A stretch of DNA of 28,797 bases. Source: Opitutia bacterium UBA3151. Lineage in GTDB: Bacteria > Verrucomicrobiota > Verrucomicrobiia > Opitutales > Seribacteraceae. The notes below the pieces were generated by a model. The model did not search any database, had not been told where the DNA came from, and saw only the letters and a list, made by a program, of their open reading frames with translations. The stretch is from NCBI GenBank assembly GCA_002364975.1, contig DEYT01000163.1, positions 1 to 28,797 of the forward strand. Direction: 5' to 3'. Positions 1-8,116 of the stretch are shown piece after piece. Each line of letters starts with the position of its first letter. Position 1 is the first letter of the stretch. Both the position numbers and the translations under genes were made by a program.

Positions 1-102
1 TCCGGTATCCGTCTGTTCGAAATCATAACAGACCGCAAGAAAAACAAGCAGCTTCGAGATAATCTTCTGGCAATTTCGGGAGAAGATAGATGCCTGAATT
101 AG
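1..102 (+). CDS. C-terminal end of an upstream gene, possibly menD
   Basis: An open frame enters from the left edge and stops with TAG, giving the last 33 residues of a protein. It contains GIRLFEIITDRKKN, which resembles the 'EIxTDRxxN' stretch near the end of the menaquinone enzyme MenD (2-succinyl-5-enolpyruvyl-6-hydroxy-3-cyclohexene-1-carboxylate synthase). The stop lies 13 bases inside the following glycosylase gene, an overlap typical of co-transcribed genes. That the frame is a real gene end is fairly likely. The MenD identity rests on a short tail and is only a suggestion. Confidence 0.4.
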   Translation, partial: SGIRLFEIITDRKKNKQLRDNLLAISGEDRCLN

Positions 103-890
103 CTGAAGTCGCCTTTGCCTGCACTCTTTGGAATGGAGGTTTGAAAAAGAATGTCTTAGCGGTCGAGCTGAGGAAATCATCCCGCGTATTCAGAGAAATC
201 AATCAAGATCAACTTGTAGAATCACTACTCAAAACCAAATTGATCTCTTCCGCTACCAAAGGAAAACAAATGCTATTCCGCTTTTCAGGTGGAAATTGGT
301 TGGGGTTACATCTCGGAATGACAGGAAGCCTTGCAACGGAAAAAAGTCCTTACCTTGCCCAAAAATATGACACCTTGATCATACGACAAGCCAAACAAGC
401 TCTGGTCTTTAGAGATCCTAGGCAATTTGGTAAAATTCGGCTGCATCGCGGGAAAGATGTTCCATCTTGGTGGAGTGAGTTTCCTATCGGAATGCTGGAC
501 GAAAATTTTAAAATTAAAATCCTTAAGGATGCTTTAATTAGACACAAAAAAAGACCTGTTAAAGCATTGCTTTTAGATCAAAGATACTTTCATGGAATGG
601 GAAACTGGATGGCCGACGAAGTTCTTTGGCGTGCCAAAATTCATCCCGGGCTTCGATGTGGGGAAATTTCCGCCCCTAGGATTGAGGTATTATTCAAACA
701 GATCCTCTTCGTTGCAAAAGGTGCAATGGAGTCAGTCGGCATGCACGGTGGGGATCCACCAAGAGGATGGCTCTTTCATGTAAGATGGAAAGATGGTGGT
801 AAATGTCCTCAAACCGGAAAAAATTTAAGAAGGGAAAAAATAGGTGGACGCACGAGTTGCTGGTGTCCACACATTCAGTATTTCAACTAA
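90..890 (+). CDS. mutM: Fpg/Nei-family DNA glycosylase, plant-like variant
   Basis: A base-excision repair glycosylase/AP lyase of 266 residues, the usual Fpg length. The N-terminus MPELAEV keeps the catalytic Pro2 (Schiff-base nucleophile once Met is removed) and Glu3, and Lys59 in ATKGKQ matches the beta-hairpin lysine. The helix-two-turn-helix is clear around 160-186 (LLDQRYFHGMGNWMADEV), with the DNA-contacting Asn172. This block and the terminal GGRTSCWCPHIQ resemble plant FPG and its bacterial relatives more than E. coli MutM. The C-terminal zinc finger is altered: the usual CxxC...CxxC is reduced to Cys239 with Cys257, Cys259 and possibly His261. The gene overlaps the preceding one by 13 bases, and its TAA shares bases with the convergent ribF stop. 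Family assignment is firm. Whether it prefers 8-oxoguanine or oxidised pyrimidines cannot be told. Confidence 0.9.
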   Translation: MPELAEVAFACTLWNGGLKKNVLAVELRKSSRVFREINQDQLVESLLKTKLISSATKGKQMLFRFSGGNWLGLHLGMTGSLATEKSPYLAQKYDTLIIRQAKQALVFRDPRQFGKIRLHRGKDVPSWWSEFPIGMLDENFKIKILKDALIRHKKRPVKALLLDQRYFHGMGNWMADEVLWRAKIHPGLRCGEISAPRIEVLFKQILFVAKGAMESVGMHGGDPPRGWLFHVRWKDGGKCPQTGKNLRREKIGGRTSCWCPHIQYFN

Positions 891-1843
891 CTAAGCTTAT
901 GCAGTAATTCCCTCGCTTGTTCTTTATCCTTGGAGATTTGAAACTTTAAGTCATCTAAAGAATCAAATTTTTTTTCCGCTCGAATAAAATGACACAGCTG
1001 CAGTTTTAAAAAAACTCCAGTCTTCCACTCCATGGGGTCCAGTTCCTCGATCGAATGAATCTCAAGCCTCGGAACTAAAACTTGGTTTTCCACAGTTGGC
1101 CGTAATCCATAATTTGCAACTGCAGGTAACCTCTTCGCACTCGACTTACGAGTTAGAAATCCAGCATAAACGCCGTAAACTGGCCTACACTGTGGTTCCC
1201 AATCGAGGTTTAAAGTAGGAAACCCAATCTTTCGCCCCATCGCCTTCCCGGACTGAACGATTCCTTGGATCGAATAATCACGACCAAGCATTTCATTAAC
1301 AAGTTCAATTCCCCCGGAAGCGAGGGCAACTCGTATCCTAGAGCTACTTATGGCTTCCCCATCCAAGACTTTAGAATCGATGACCCCGACATTGATTCCA
1401 ATCTCTTCACTTTTCAATTTTAAGAACTCGCTGTCCCCTACTCTATCTTTACCAAATCTAAAGTTTTTGCCTACACAAATTCCATGCAAAGAAGGAATGC
1501 GATCTTTTAAAAATTGTACAAAGTCTTCCGCCTCTACACTGGAAAACTCTCGATTAAACTCTCTCATGACCACTGCTTTCATTCCACAATCAAATAATTT
1601 CTCCGCTTTTTCCGATGCATCCATCAAGAGAGGGGGCTCTTTCCCTGGTCTTAAATAACTTGACGGATGCTTCGGGAAGGTAAAGGCAGCTGCGAGGCCA
1701 GAAATTTGAAAGCTCCTTTGACAAGTTGCTGCCAAAACCTGTTGGTGCCCCAGATGAACACCATCAAACATTCCAATAGCCAGTACAATCGATTGGTTCT
1801 CGTTTTTGAGCCCAAATTCTTCGATGGAGCGAATGATCTCCAT
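887..1843 (-). CDS. ribF: Bifunctional riboflavin kinase / FAD synthetase
   Basis: Cytoplasmic enzyme that phosphorylates riboflavin to FMN and adenylylates FMN to FAD. The 318 residues match the family length. The N-terminal nucleotidyltransferase domain has GMFDGVHLGHQ at 24-34 (HxGH-type nucleotide site) and SSSRIR at 166-171. The C-terminal flavokinase domain begins about 185 and carries GRKIGFPTLN at 203-212 followed by VYGVYAGF. The ATG lies 7 bases after the truB stop, with no obvious Shine-Dalgarno site, so translational coupling is likely. nrnA-truB-ribF is a common bacterial arrangement, often next to rbfA and infB, which are not in this window. The TAG stop overlaps the convergent glycosylase stop, leaving no room for a terminator between them. 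Confidence 0.95.
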   Translation of the reverse strand: MEIIRSIEEFGLKNENQSIVLAIGMFDGVHLGHQQVLAATCQRSFQISGLAAAFTFPKHPSSYLRPGKEPPLLMDASEKAEKLFDCGMKAVVMREFNREFSSVEAEDFVQFLKDRIPSLHGICVGKNFRFGKDRVGDSEFLKLKSEEIGINVGVIDSKVLDGEAISSSRIRVALASGGIELVNEMLGRDYSIQGIVQSGKAMGRKIGFPTLNLDWEPQCRPVYGVYAGFLTRKSSAKRLPAVANYGLRPTVENQVLVPRLEIHSIEELDPMEWKTGVFLKLQLCHFIRAEKKFDSLDDLKFQISKDKEQARELLHKLS

Positions 1844-1850
1844 AAAATAA

Positions 1851-2579
1851 TCAGAGAACGTGAGTGGGCACCGCTTGATGAATAGGAATCAATCGGTTTT
1901 GAATTTCAAACAGACCCATTTCTTGAATTTTTCCCAATGGTTTTGAATCTTCAATTGAAAATTGATCTATTTGCGTACGCCTTAATGAGCTCATATGCCC
2001 ACCGCACCCAATCTTATTGCCTAAATCATGAAGTACAGTTCTGACATAGGTTCCTTTGCTACATGACATAAAAAAGCTACCTGTAGGTGCGGTCCAATTT
2101 ATTAAATTCAACTCATTAATCCTAATAAACCTTGGTTCCCTCTCCACTACTTTCCCCTTTCGAGCCATTTTGTAAAGCGGAACGCCATCGATTTTTTTGG
2201 CAGAAAACATCGGAGGAGTCTGGTACTGGTCACCCAAAAAAGTTTTCATGGTCTCAGCTAATTTTTCTTTGGTTAAGTCTGCAGGAATCGACTTCTCTGA
2301 AACTACCTCGCCATCTGAATCTTGGCTGTTTGTTTCTATTCCGAGACGAAATTCACCTTCATAACTTTTGTCCAAACTGATGAGGAATTGAGATGCCTTG
2401 GTCGCTTTACCGATTAACATGATCATCAGACCAGTTGCAAGAGGGTCTAAAGTTCCGGCATGTCCGATTTTTTTCATTTTTAATTTTCGCCGGAGTCGAT
2501 CAACGATGTCATGCGAAGTTATTCCAGATGGCTTATCGACCAACAGAATTCCTTCAAAGGATGGATCCTGCAAACTCAT
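1851..2579 (-). CDS. truB: tRNA pseudouridine(55) synthase
   Basis: Makes pseudouridine 55 in the T-loop of tRNAs. The N-terminal core reads ILLVDKPSGITSHDIV, then GHAGTLDPLATG with the catalytic aspartate at residue 45 counted from the chosen start. Later motifs YEGEFRLG and KGTYVRTVLHDLG (RNA binding and active site) are intact. Length is about 242 residues, on the short side, ending soon after the catalytic domain. A longer frame opens at a TTG (2588), but the ATG at 2579 forms an ATGA overlap with the nrnA stop codon, the usual sign of translational coupling, so it was chosen. Middle gene of the nrnA-truB-ribF run. Confidence 0.94.
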   Translation of the reverse strand: MSLQDPSFEGILLVDKPSGITSHDIVDRLRRKLKMKKIGHAGTLDPLATGLMIMLIGKATKASQFLISLDKSYEGEFRLGIETNSQDSDGEVVSEKSIPADLTKEKLAETMKTFLGDQYQTPPMFSAKKIDGVPLYKMARKGKVVEREPRFIRINELNLINWTAPTGSFFMSCSKGTYVRTVLHDLGNKIGCGGHMSSLRRTQIDQFSIEDSKPLGKIQEMGLFEIQNRLIPIHQAVPTHVL

Positions 2580-3577
2580 AGCGAACAACGGCTTTGGATA
2601 ACCTTAAGGTGATTACCAATTGCCTGAACTAGGGTTGGATAAAATTCTTCAAATGGAATCTCCACATTGAAACCCGCAGCACACGCATGACCACCCCCGG
2701 AGAATTCTTTTGCTAACAAATCTACACGATAAGTTTTTTCTTTGGCTCGGAAGCTTCCCTTTAAAATACCATTGCGATCCTCAATCAAGACCCCAATCTC
2801 AACCCCCTCCATTGATCGAGCATAATCAACAAAATTTTCCGCATCCTCTGATTTAGTTCCCGTTTCTTGGTAGAACTCATCATGTATGATTCCAATGCAA
2901 ACCCTTTGATCAAATTCCATGCGAAAACTAGCAAGGAACTTCTGCAGTAACTGAATTCGACCGGGTTTTTCCCGTTCATATAATTCATGGGCTACTTCAG
3001 ATGGGCTACCTCCAGCTTCACACAACCTTCGACAAACTTCAAAGACCGAAGCATTGGTTGCGGAATAGCAAAATTGACCCGTATCGGTACAAATACCTAA
3101 ATAAAGTGCATCTGCTGTGTTCTTATTTACCAAATAACCAGAGTCAAAAAAGAATTTAGCCAAGATTTCTGCAGTTGCCGAAGCCTCTGAAAGCACAAAA
3201 TTATTTTCGGCAAATCTAGTATTTGAGACATGATGGTCGACATTCAGGAAAACTTTTGGAAACCGATCGATGAGATCAATACCCACTCTTTTATGATCCG
3301 CACAATCCACGGTGATGATAAGATAATCATCCCCCGTCACTTCATCAGGCCTCAATATTGAAGTATCCCTAAGAAACTTCTGAAGGGTACGAGGAACGGG
3401 GTCAGCATTTACTGCCTGAGCAAGCACACCTTCCTGATTTAACACCCTGGTCAGGGCAACTTGCGAACCAATACAATCTCCATCTGGTCTGCGATGACCC
3501 AGAACCAAAACGGACTTATTTTTAAGGGATTGTAGTACTTTGGAAAAAGATTCGGATTCCGAGAGGAAATGCGTCAT
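2576..3577 (-). CDS. nrnA: DHH-family nanoRNase / pAp phosphatase
   Basis: Bifunctional oligoribonuclease and 3'-phosphoadenosine 5'-phosphate phosphatase of the DHH/DHHA1 superfamily, 333 residues, full length. Metal ligands of the DHH domain are visible: His28, Asp32 and Asp34 in GHRRPDGDCIGS, Asp91 in VDCADHK, and the DHH triad at 114-116 in NVDHHVSN, plus Asp165 in GICTDTGQF. The C-terminal DHHA1 substrate domain has the GGGHACAAGF loop at 294-303. It is first in a tight run with truB and ribF. The 70 bases upstream separate it from the MFS/acyltransferase gene on the same strand. They could hold a promoter, but I see no convincing one. In the cell it would degrade short RNA ends and recycle pAp. 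Confidence 0.93.
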   Translation of the reverse strand: MTHFLSESESFSKVLQSLKNKSVLVLGHRRPDGDCIGSQVALTRVLNQEGVLAQAVNADPVPRTLQKFLRDTSILRPDEVTGDDYLIITVDCADHKRVGIDLIDRFPKVFLNVDHHVSNTRFAENNFVLSEASATAEILAKFFFDSGYLVNKNTADALYLGICTDTGQFCYSATNASVFEVCRRLCEAGGSPSEVAHELYEREKPGRIQLLQKFLASFRMEFDQRVCIGIIHDEFYQETGTKSEDAENFVDYARSMEGVEIGVLIEDRNGILKGSFRAKEKTYRVDLLAKEFSGGGHACAAGFNVEIPFEEFYPTLVQAIGNHLKVIQSRCSL

Positions 3578-3647
3578 AAAATATAAATCTTAAGTAAAAT
3601 GATTACATATAACACTTATCCAAGGGAAGGGAAAGCATGGAAAGCTT

Positions 3648-6146
3648 TTAAAGTGCAACCAAAAAACCTTCTTCGTCAACGGATTGAACTGGATGAAGTT
3701 GCTCAGCCTCGCCTACTCCTCTCAAGAAAAAACCCTCTGTCGACTGGAAATAAGAATACCCCACCATCAAGCGACCAAGAGTATTTTTTTTCGATCCGGA
3801 ATGATTAAATTCGGGAGGACTGGCCATAGCATGAAAGACATCTGGCCCATTTACCGAAATCAATCCGTTATGAAAGGATGCCAAGCCCACGGTTGCAGGA
3901 AATGACGATTTCTCCAAACAGCCAAGGTCCTTCCCCATTACCATTCCATCTTTAAAATATCGGATGACCCGATTCCCGAGCAAGGGAAACCATGGGAACC
4001 AATGCTCTTGCCATGCACCTTCACCTTCGCCGATGTATAACCCTGGCTGGTCCCACAAATTCATCTCGGTTACCCGTATCCATCCAGCATAAATTCTTTC
4101 AGCAGCTTGGTAATCACCAGCGAAAAGATTCCGAACTTGTTCAAGCCAGCTTGAAAACTCTGGAGGCGACTCACTCATGGGATCCTCTAGGCATTGAATG
4201 AAATCTGATTTTTTCCATACTCTCCCTTCCGTAGATTGAAAGAAACTCGCATCCGGAGAGGCAAAGATTCGCTTTTTTAAAAACCTCAAAGCATGCTCTT
4301 CTTTTTTCAAGCGCTGATTAAAAGATTTTCTCCCTAATTCCATCACTTCATTCCAAACCATCTGAGCTGATTCTCCTTCAGGTTCAATTGGTTCTCCAAC
4401 CCGCACTGTTACAAGGTAAGGAAAACTTAATGGCTTTTTAGAGAAAAATCTTCCTCCATGCATACTGAAGACTGAACCCCAAACTTGATCCAAATGAACG
4501 GGTACAATGGGTACTTTAGCCTGTTTAGCTAATAAAATTGATCCTCTCATGAAGGGAAGGATTGTACCAAGCCTTGAAATCCCTCCCTCTGCGAAAACAC
4601 ACAGAGAAACCCCAGCCCTTAGTTTTTGGACCGCTTTCTTGATGCTATCAAGTGATTTCTCAGGTGACACGGTAAGGGTCTCGGTAAGACGAAAAACAAA
4701 TCGCATAATTCGAGAACTAGCCAAACCCGAGTAGGCAAGATACCGCACCTTGCCAGGAAAAGCAGCTCCAATAAAAACAGGATCTGCATAGGAAAGGTGA
4801 TTGCTTACAATCAAGCAACCTCCTTGTGGAAATTGTTCCATCCCAACAATTCTAATTCTGTAGAAAATCTTCAGCAGGAGATGAAACCAAGCCCGGCAAA
4901 AGTCCTCAAACAATTTGCTCACCGTCAATATGCCAATCACCAAAGCAGGAGCCAAGATTACTAAAATTTCATCTTTCGCACTGAGCTTTAATACATTGGA
5001 AAGATAAGCGTGAAATAAAATTAGCCCAATTCCACAAAGTTGGGTCAGCAGATTCGAAGCAGCAAGAATTTTTCCTCGCTCCTCCTCTTTGGCTTGGTCT
5101 TGAAGGTATCCGTTTAAAGGAACAAAGAACAACGCTCCGAAAAAACCCAAGGAAAAGCAGCAGCAATCGAAGCTAAGTGTCATTGGTTCCGCAAAATATA
5201 GAGCAAAATAAATGACGGGAATCGCCAAAGCACCGATCGGGGTAAGCCCAATTTCAATCCTGCCGCGGTTCAGGTAAGCAACAAACAAACTGCCCAACAT
5301 GATTCCAACTCCAACCAGCAGAAACCAATAGCCATATAACGAGCCCATTCCTATCTTTCCTACCACCACTTCCCCGGAAAGCTTAACCAGAACCAGATAA
5401 AAAAAGCTTCCGACTCCCCAAAACCAAGCATCCCCCAAAGCGGAATATCTTAAGCCCCTATGTTTAAAAAGATAAAAAAGGTCGTGAAAATGCCTAACCA
5501 AAAGACTCCGACGAAAGGGTTTTCCTCGAATAACTTGGGTTTCAGGAATTGGCAAAGCAATAACCCAAGAAGCGAGTGCAAACACCGTGACAAAACCGCA
5601 TATAATGAGAGCTGCAACCCATCCCCCTCGCTCCTCAACCAAGTGATCAAAAGCAATAGCCCCAACAAATGCTCCTCCGAGAATGCCAACCATGGCCAAC
5701 ATTTCCATGTATCCAACCGCTTTCCCTAATCTGCTTGTTCCGACCAACTCCTTAAGGATTCCTTTTTTAGCCGGAGACAAAAAAGCGGATTGGACCGAAA
5801 GAAGAAAGAAACCGGCTAGGGAAAACTCCAAATTCCGGGCATACAGGGCACCCGCGAGCAAACTGAGTCCAAGCAATTGTCCAAAAAGAGAGAAGACAAT
5901 AACCTTTTTCTTAGAAAAGCGATCAGCAACCCATCCGGCAAAAGGAGCAAACATAACAAAGGGCAAAATCAGTAGAATTGAAACCTGTTGATTCACCGTA
6001 TCCATACTTGCTTTTCCGAATTGAACCGCAGCCATTACTGGCAGCATTGCTTTCATCACATTGTCATTAAAAGCTCCAATGGTTTGAGAAATCATTAGCG
6101 GCCAAACAACCTTAAATGACTTTTCTGCCCGGTTGTTCATGATCAA
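3648..6146 (-). CDS. LplT-like MFS / PlsC acyltransferase fusion with vestigial acyl-ACP ligase domain
   Basis: An 832-residue inner-membrane protein. Residues about 10-415 form an MFS transporter of the lysophospholipid flippase type: FNDNVMKAML at 26-35, GWVADRFSKKK after helix 2, and about twelve hydrophobic segments. Residues about 425-610 are a PlsC glycerolipid acyltransferase with the catalytic HX4D (NHLSYADP, His450/Asp455) and an FAEGGISRLG block in place of the usual FPEGTRS. Many bacteria extend this architecture with an AMP-forming acyl-ACP ligase (Aas type). Here only about 220 residues follow, and they resemble pieces of that ligase: an entry-like segment (ASFFQSTEGRVWKKSDF), then GLISVNGPDVF and DEEGFLVAL near the stop, with no phosphate-binding loop and no C-terminal subdomain. 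Probable role: uptake and reacylation of lysophospholipids. The ligase step is probably lost. Confidence 0.88.
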   Translation of the reverse strand: MIMNNRAEKSFKVVWPLMISQTIGAFNDNVMKAMLPVMAAVQFGKASMDTVNQQVSILLILPFVMFAPFAGWVADRFSKKKVIVFSLFGQLLGLSLLAGALYARNLEFSLAGFFLLSVQSAFLSPAKKGILKELVGTSRLGKAVGYMEMLAMVGILGGAFVGAIAFDHLVEERGGWVAALIICGFVTVFALASWVIALPIPETQVIRGKPFRRSLLVRHFHDLFYLFKHRGLRYSALGDAWFWGVGSFFYLVLVKLSGEVVVGKIGMGSLYGYWFLLVGVGIMLGSLFVAYLNRGRIEIGLTPIGALAIPVIYFALYFAEPMTLSFDCCCFSLGFFGALFFVPLNGYLQDQAKEEERGKILAASNLLTQLCGIGLILFHAYLSNVLKLSAKDEILVILAPALVIGILTVSKLFEDFCRAWFHLLLKIFYRIRIVGMEQFPQGGCLIVSNHLSYADPVFIGAAFPGKVRYLAYSGLASSRIMRFVFRLTETLTVSPEKSLDSIKKAVQKLRAGVSLCVFAEGGISRLGTILPFMRGSILLAKQAKVPIVPVHLDQVWGSVFSMHGGRFFSKKPLSFPYLVTVRVGEPIEPEGESAQMVWNEVMELGRKSFNQRLKKEEHALRFLKKRIFASPDASFFQSTEGRVWKKSDFIQCLEDPMSESPPEFSSWLEQVRNLFAGDYQAAERIYAGWIRVTEMNLWDQPGLYIGEGEGAWQEHWFPWFPLLGNRVIRYFKDGMVMGKDLGCLEKSSFPATVGLASFHNGLISVNGPDVFHAMASPPEFNHSGSKKNTLGRLMVGYSYFQSTEGFFLRGVGEAEQLHPVQSVDEEGFLVAL

Positions 6147-6155
6147 ATGAAGTAT

Positions 6156-6160
6156 CCTCC
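6156..6160 (-). promoter_or_regulatory. Strong Shine-Dalgarno site favouring a TTG start
   Basis: On the minus strand a GGAGG lies 9 bases before a TTG at 6146 and 15 bases before an in-frame ATG at 6140. The spacing favours the TTG. Most genes in this window lack such a site, so this one is notable. The two starts differ by only two residues. Confidence 0.55.
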
Positions 6161-6183
6161 TCGCCTCATCAAATTCATTTCAC

Positions 6184-6216
6184 ATTCGATTTTCCAATTG
6201 CCAAGAGAAATCGAAT
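6184..6216. promoter_or_regulatory. Perfect 9-bp inverted repeat in a divergent promoter region
   Basis: ATTCGATTT (6184-6192) and AAATCGAAT (6208-6216) are exact reverse complements separated by 15 bases, in the 87-base gap between the divergently transcribed MFS/acyltransferase and sulfatase genes. No T-tract follows, so it is not an obvious terminator. It could bind a dimeric regulator controlling one or both genes. No regulator gene is adjacent. Confidence 0.4.
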
Positions 6217-6233
6217 TATGATGAAGATAACAA

Positions 6234-7757
6234 ATGTTAAAAAATATATTTACCAAATGGTTAATCTTTGTATCCGCATGCTCTTTTATTGATGGGAAGC
6301 CATTGAATGTACTCTTCATCTTTACCGATGATCATGCCTATCAAGCCATTTCTGCTTATGGTTCCAACCGGAATAAAACCCCGAACATTGATCGGATTGC
6401 CCAAGATGGCATGCTTTTTAACCGTGCCTTTGTAACCAACTCGATCTGTGCTCCTAGTCGAGCGGTTATTCTAACGGGGAAACACAGCCATCTGAACGGA
6501 CAACTTACCAATGGACAAAGGTTTGACGGCGAGCAACAAACCTTTCCAAAACTTTTGCAAAAACAGGGTTATCAAACCGCTATAATTGGAAAATGGCATC
6601 TCAAAAGCGATCCCACAGGTTTTGACTTCTGGCAAGTCTTGCAAGGTCAGGGTCCTTATTACAACCCTCCAATGAATACTGCTCAGGGCGTTCAAAAGAT
6701 TACCGGATATACCACGGATGTAATTACTGATATTACTCTTGACTGGCTTAAAAATGACCGAGATAAGGACAAACCCTTTTTTGTTATGAGTCAGCACAAG
6801 GCACCTCACCGTAATTGGCAGCCAGGACCCAAGTATTTAACCAAATATAATGACATCAATATCCCGGAACCAGAAACCTTACGGGACGAGTACAAAAATC
6901 GTCTCGAACCCGCCTCCACTCAGGCCATGTCGATCGATGGTCATCTTTCTGTCAATGATTTAAAACTTAAAGCTCCAGGCAACCTGACTCCCGAGCAGAA
7001 AGCACGATGGGATGCTGCCTATAATCCAAAGAATGAGGCTTTTGAAAAAGCAAAGTTAGAAGGAGATGCCCTATTTAAATGGAAGTACCAAAGATATGTA
7101 AAAGATTATCTTCGCTGCATCGATTCCGTAGATGAAAATATAGGTCGCATGCTTGACTATCTTGATGAAAGTGGTCTGGCTAAAGACACGGTTGTCATTT
7201 ATTCTTCCGATCAAGGCTGGTATCTTGGTGAGCATGGATGGTATGATAAGCGTTGGATGTACGAGGAGTCTTTCCGTACCCCCCTCATCGTTCGCTGGCC
7301 GGGAGTCACCAAGCCTGGCACGCAAAATACCGATCTTGTACAGAACTTGGATTATGCCCAGACATTCCTTGATATTTGTGGAGCTAAATCACCTAAAGAT
7401 ATGCAGGGTGCCTCCATTGTCCCGCTGCTCCAAGGGGCAAAACCCAAGAATTGGCGCAAGTCCCTTTACTATCAATATTATGAGTTCCCAGGTGCTCATT
7501 CGGTCCGTCGGCATTACGGGGTAAGGACGGACCGGTACAAACTCATTCATTTCTACATGCTAGACGGATGGGAATTATACGACTTGGAAGAAGATCCCAA
7601 CGAATTATATTCTCTTTACGGAAAGCCTGGTTATGAAAAGGTCACTGCCAAGCTCAAGACAGAACTTAATCGGCTCCGTAATCAATATAAGGTACCCGAA
7701 GATACCCGCCCACTTACGAAAGTACCTCGAGTAAAGAAGAAAAAGAAAAGTGGCTAG
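6234..7757 (+). CDS. Secreted type I (formylglycine) sulfatase
   Basis: Alkaline-phosphatase-superfamily sulfatase of 507 residues. It hydrolyses sulfate esters, probably of algal or animal polysaccharides outside the cytoplasm. Residues 1-21 are a short basic and hydrophobic signal sequence. Asp32-Asp33 in FIFTDDHAY are metal ligands. Cys72 in SICAPSRAVILTG fits the C-x-P-S-R signature whose cysteine is converted to formylglycine. Lys114-His116 lie in IGKWHLK, and SSDQGWYLGEHGW near residue 326 supplies further metal and substrate residues. The C-terminus ends in a lysine-rich run (RVKKKKK). A maturase (FGE) is needed but is not in the window. The substrate is not deducible; it is closest in style to glycosaminoglycan or fucan-type S1 sulfatases. 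Divergent from the MFS/acyltransferase gene. Its TAG directly abuts the phhB stop. Confidence 0.93.
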   Translation: MLKNIFTKWLIFVSACSFIDGKPLNVLFIFTDDHAYQAISAYGSNRNKTPNIDRIAQDGMLFNRAFVTNSICAPSRAVILTGKHSHLNGQLTNGQRFDGEQQTFPKLLQKQGYQTAIIGKWHLKSDPTGFDFWQVLQGQGPYYNPPMNTAQGVQKITGYTTDVITDITLDWLKNDRDKDKPFFVMSQHKAPHRNWQPGPKYLTKYNDINIPEPETLRDEYKNRLEPASTQAMSIDGHLSVNDLKLKAPGNLTPEQKARWDAAYNPKNEAFEKAKLEGDALFKWKYQRYVKDYLRCIDSVDENIGRMLDYLDESGLAKDTVVIYSSDQGWYLGEHGWYDKRWMYEESFRTPLIVRWPGVTKPGTQNTDLVQNLDYAQTFLDICGAKSPKDMQGASIVPLLQGAKPKNWRKSLYYQYYEFPGAHSVRRHYGVRTDRYKLIHFYMLDGWELYDLEEDPNELYSLYGKPGYEKVTAKLKTELNRLRNQYKVPEDTRPLTKVPRVKKKKKSG

Positions 7758-8045
7758 TTAGGAAGAAATTGCGTCTATGGCAGCTGCAAGTTCAAAATCT
7801 TTCATTGTTACTTTCCCCCCTGCTGAATGAGTATTTAAAGCAATCTCAATTCGGTTATAACAATTAAATATTTCTGGATGATGATCCCTCTGCTCCGCTT
7901 CATAAGACAACTTTACAAGAAAAGACATAGCCTCTCGGAAGTCCTTCATTTTTAAGCCTTTTGTAAGTTTTTCATTTTCCAAGCTCCAAGTAGGAAAATG
8001 GATCAACTTACTTTCGATTTCATTTTGGTTCATTGCATGATTCAT
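7758..8045 (-). CDS. phhB: Pterin-4a-carbinolamine dehydratase
   Basis: A 95-residue 4a-hydroxytetrahydrobiopterin dehydratase (PCD/DCoH family). It dehydrates the carbinolamine formed when pterin-dependent hydroxylases turn over. The signature is intact: EQRDHHPEIF at 51-60 with His55 and His56, then NRIEIALNTHSAGGKVTMKD, matching the conserved end of the fold. Length is typical. An ATG at 8033 (residue 5) is an equally possible start; neither has a clear ribosome binding site. No phenylalanine hydroxylase is in the window, so the partner is elsewhere, or the enzyme may serve molybdopterin metabolism as suggested for some homologues. Divergent from uppS, with about 70 bases between. Confidence 0.92.
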   Translation of the reverse strand: MNHAMNQNEIESKLIHFPTWSLENEKLTKGLKMKDFREAMSFLVKLSYEAEQRDHHPEIFNCYNRIEIALNTHSAGGKVTMKDFELAAAIDAISS

Positions 8046-8116
8046 ATTTTCTGAAGGTATAACTTGCTTTCCTCATTGTCAATTTGCCGAGAACGCGTTG
8101 AAATGAAATTTCTTAC

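Noticed and set aside
3578..3647. Frameshifted remainder of the acyl-ACP ligase domain
   Set aside because: The 70 bases are too short and no frame shows ligase C-terminal motifs.
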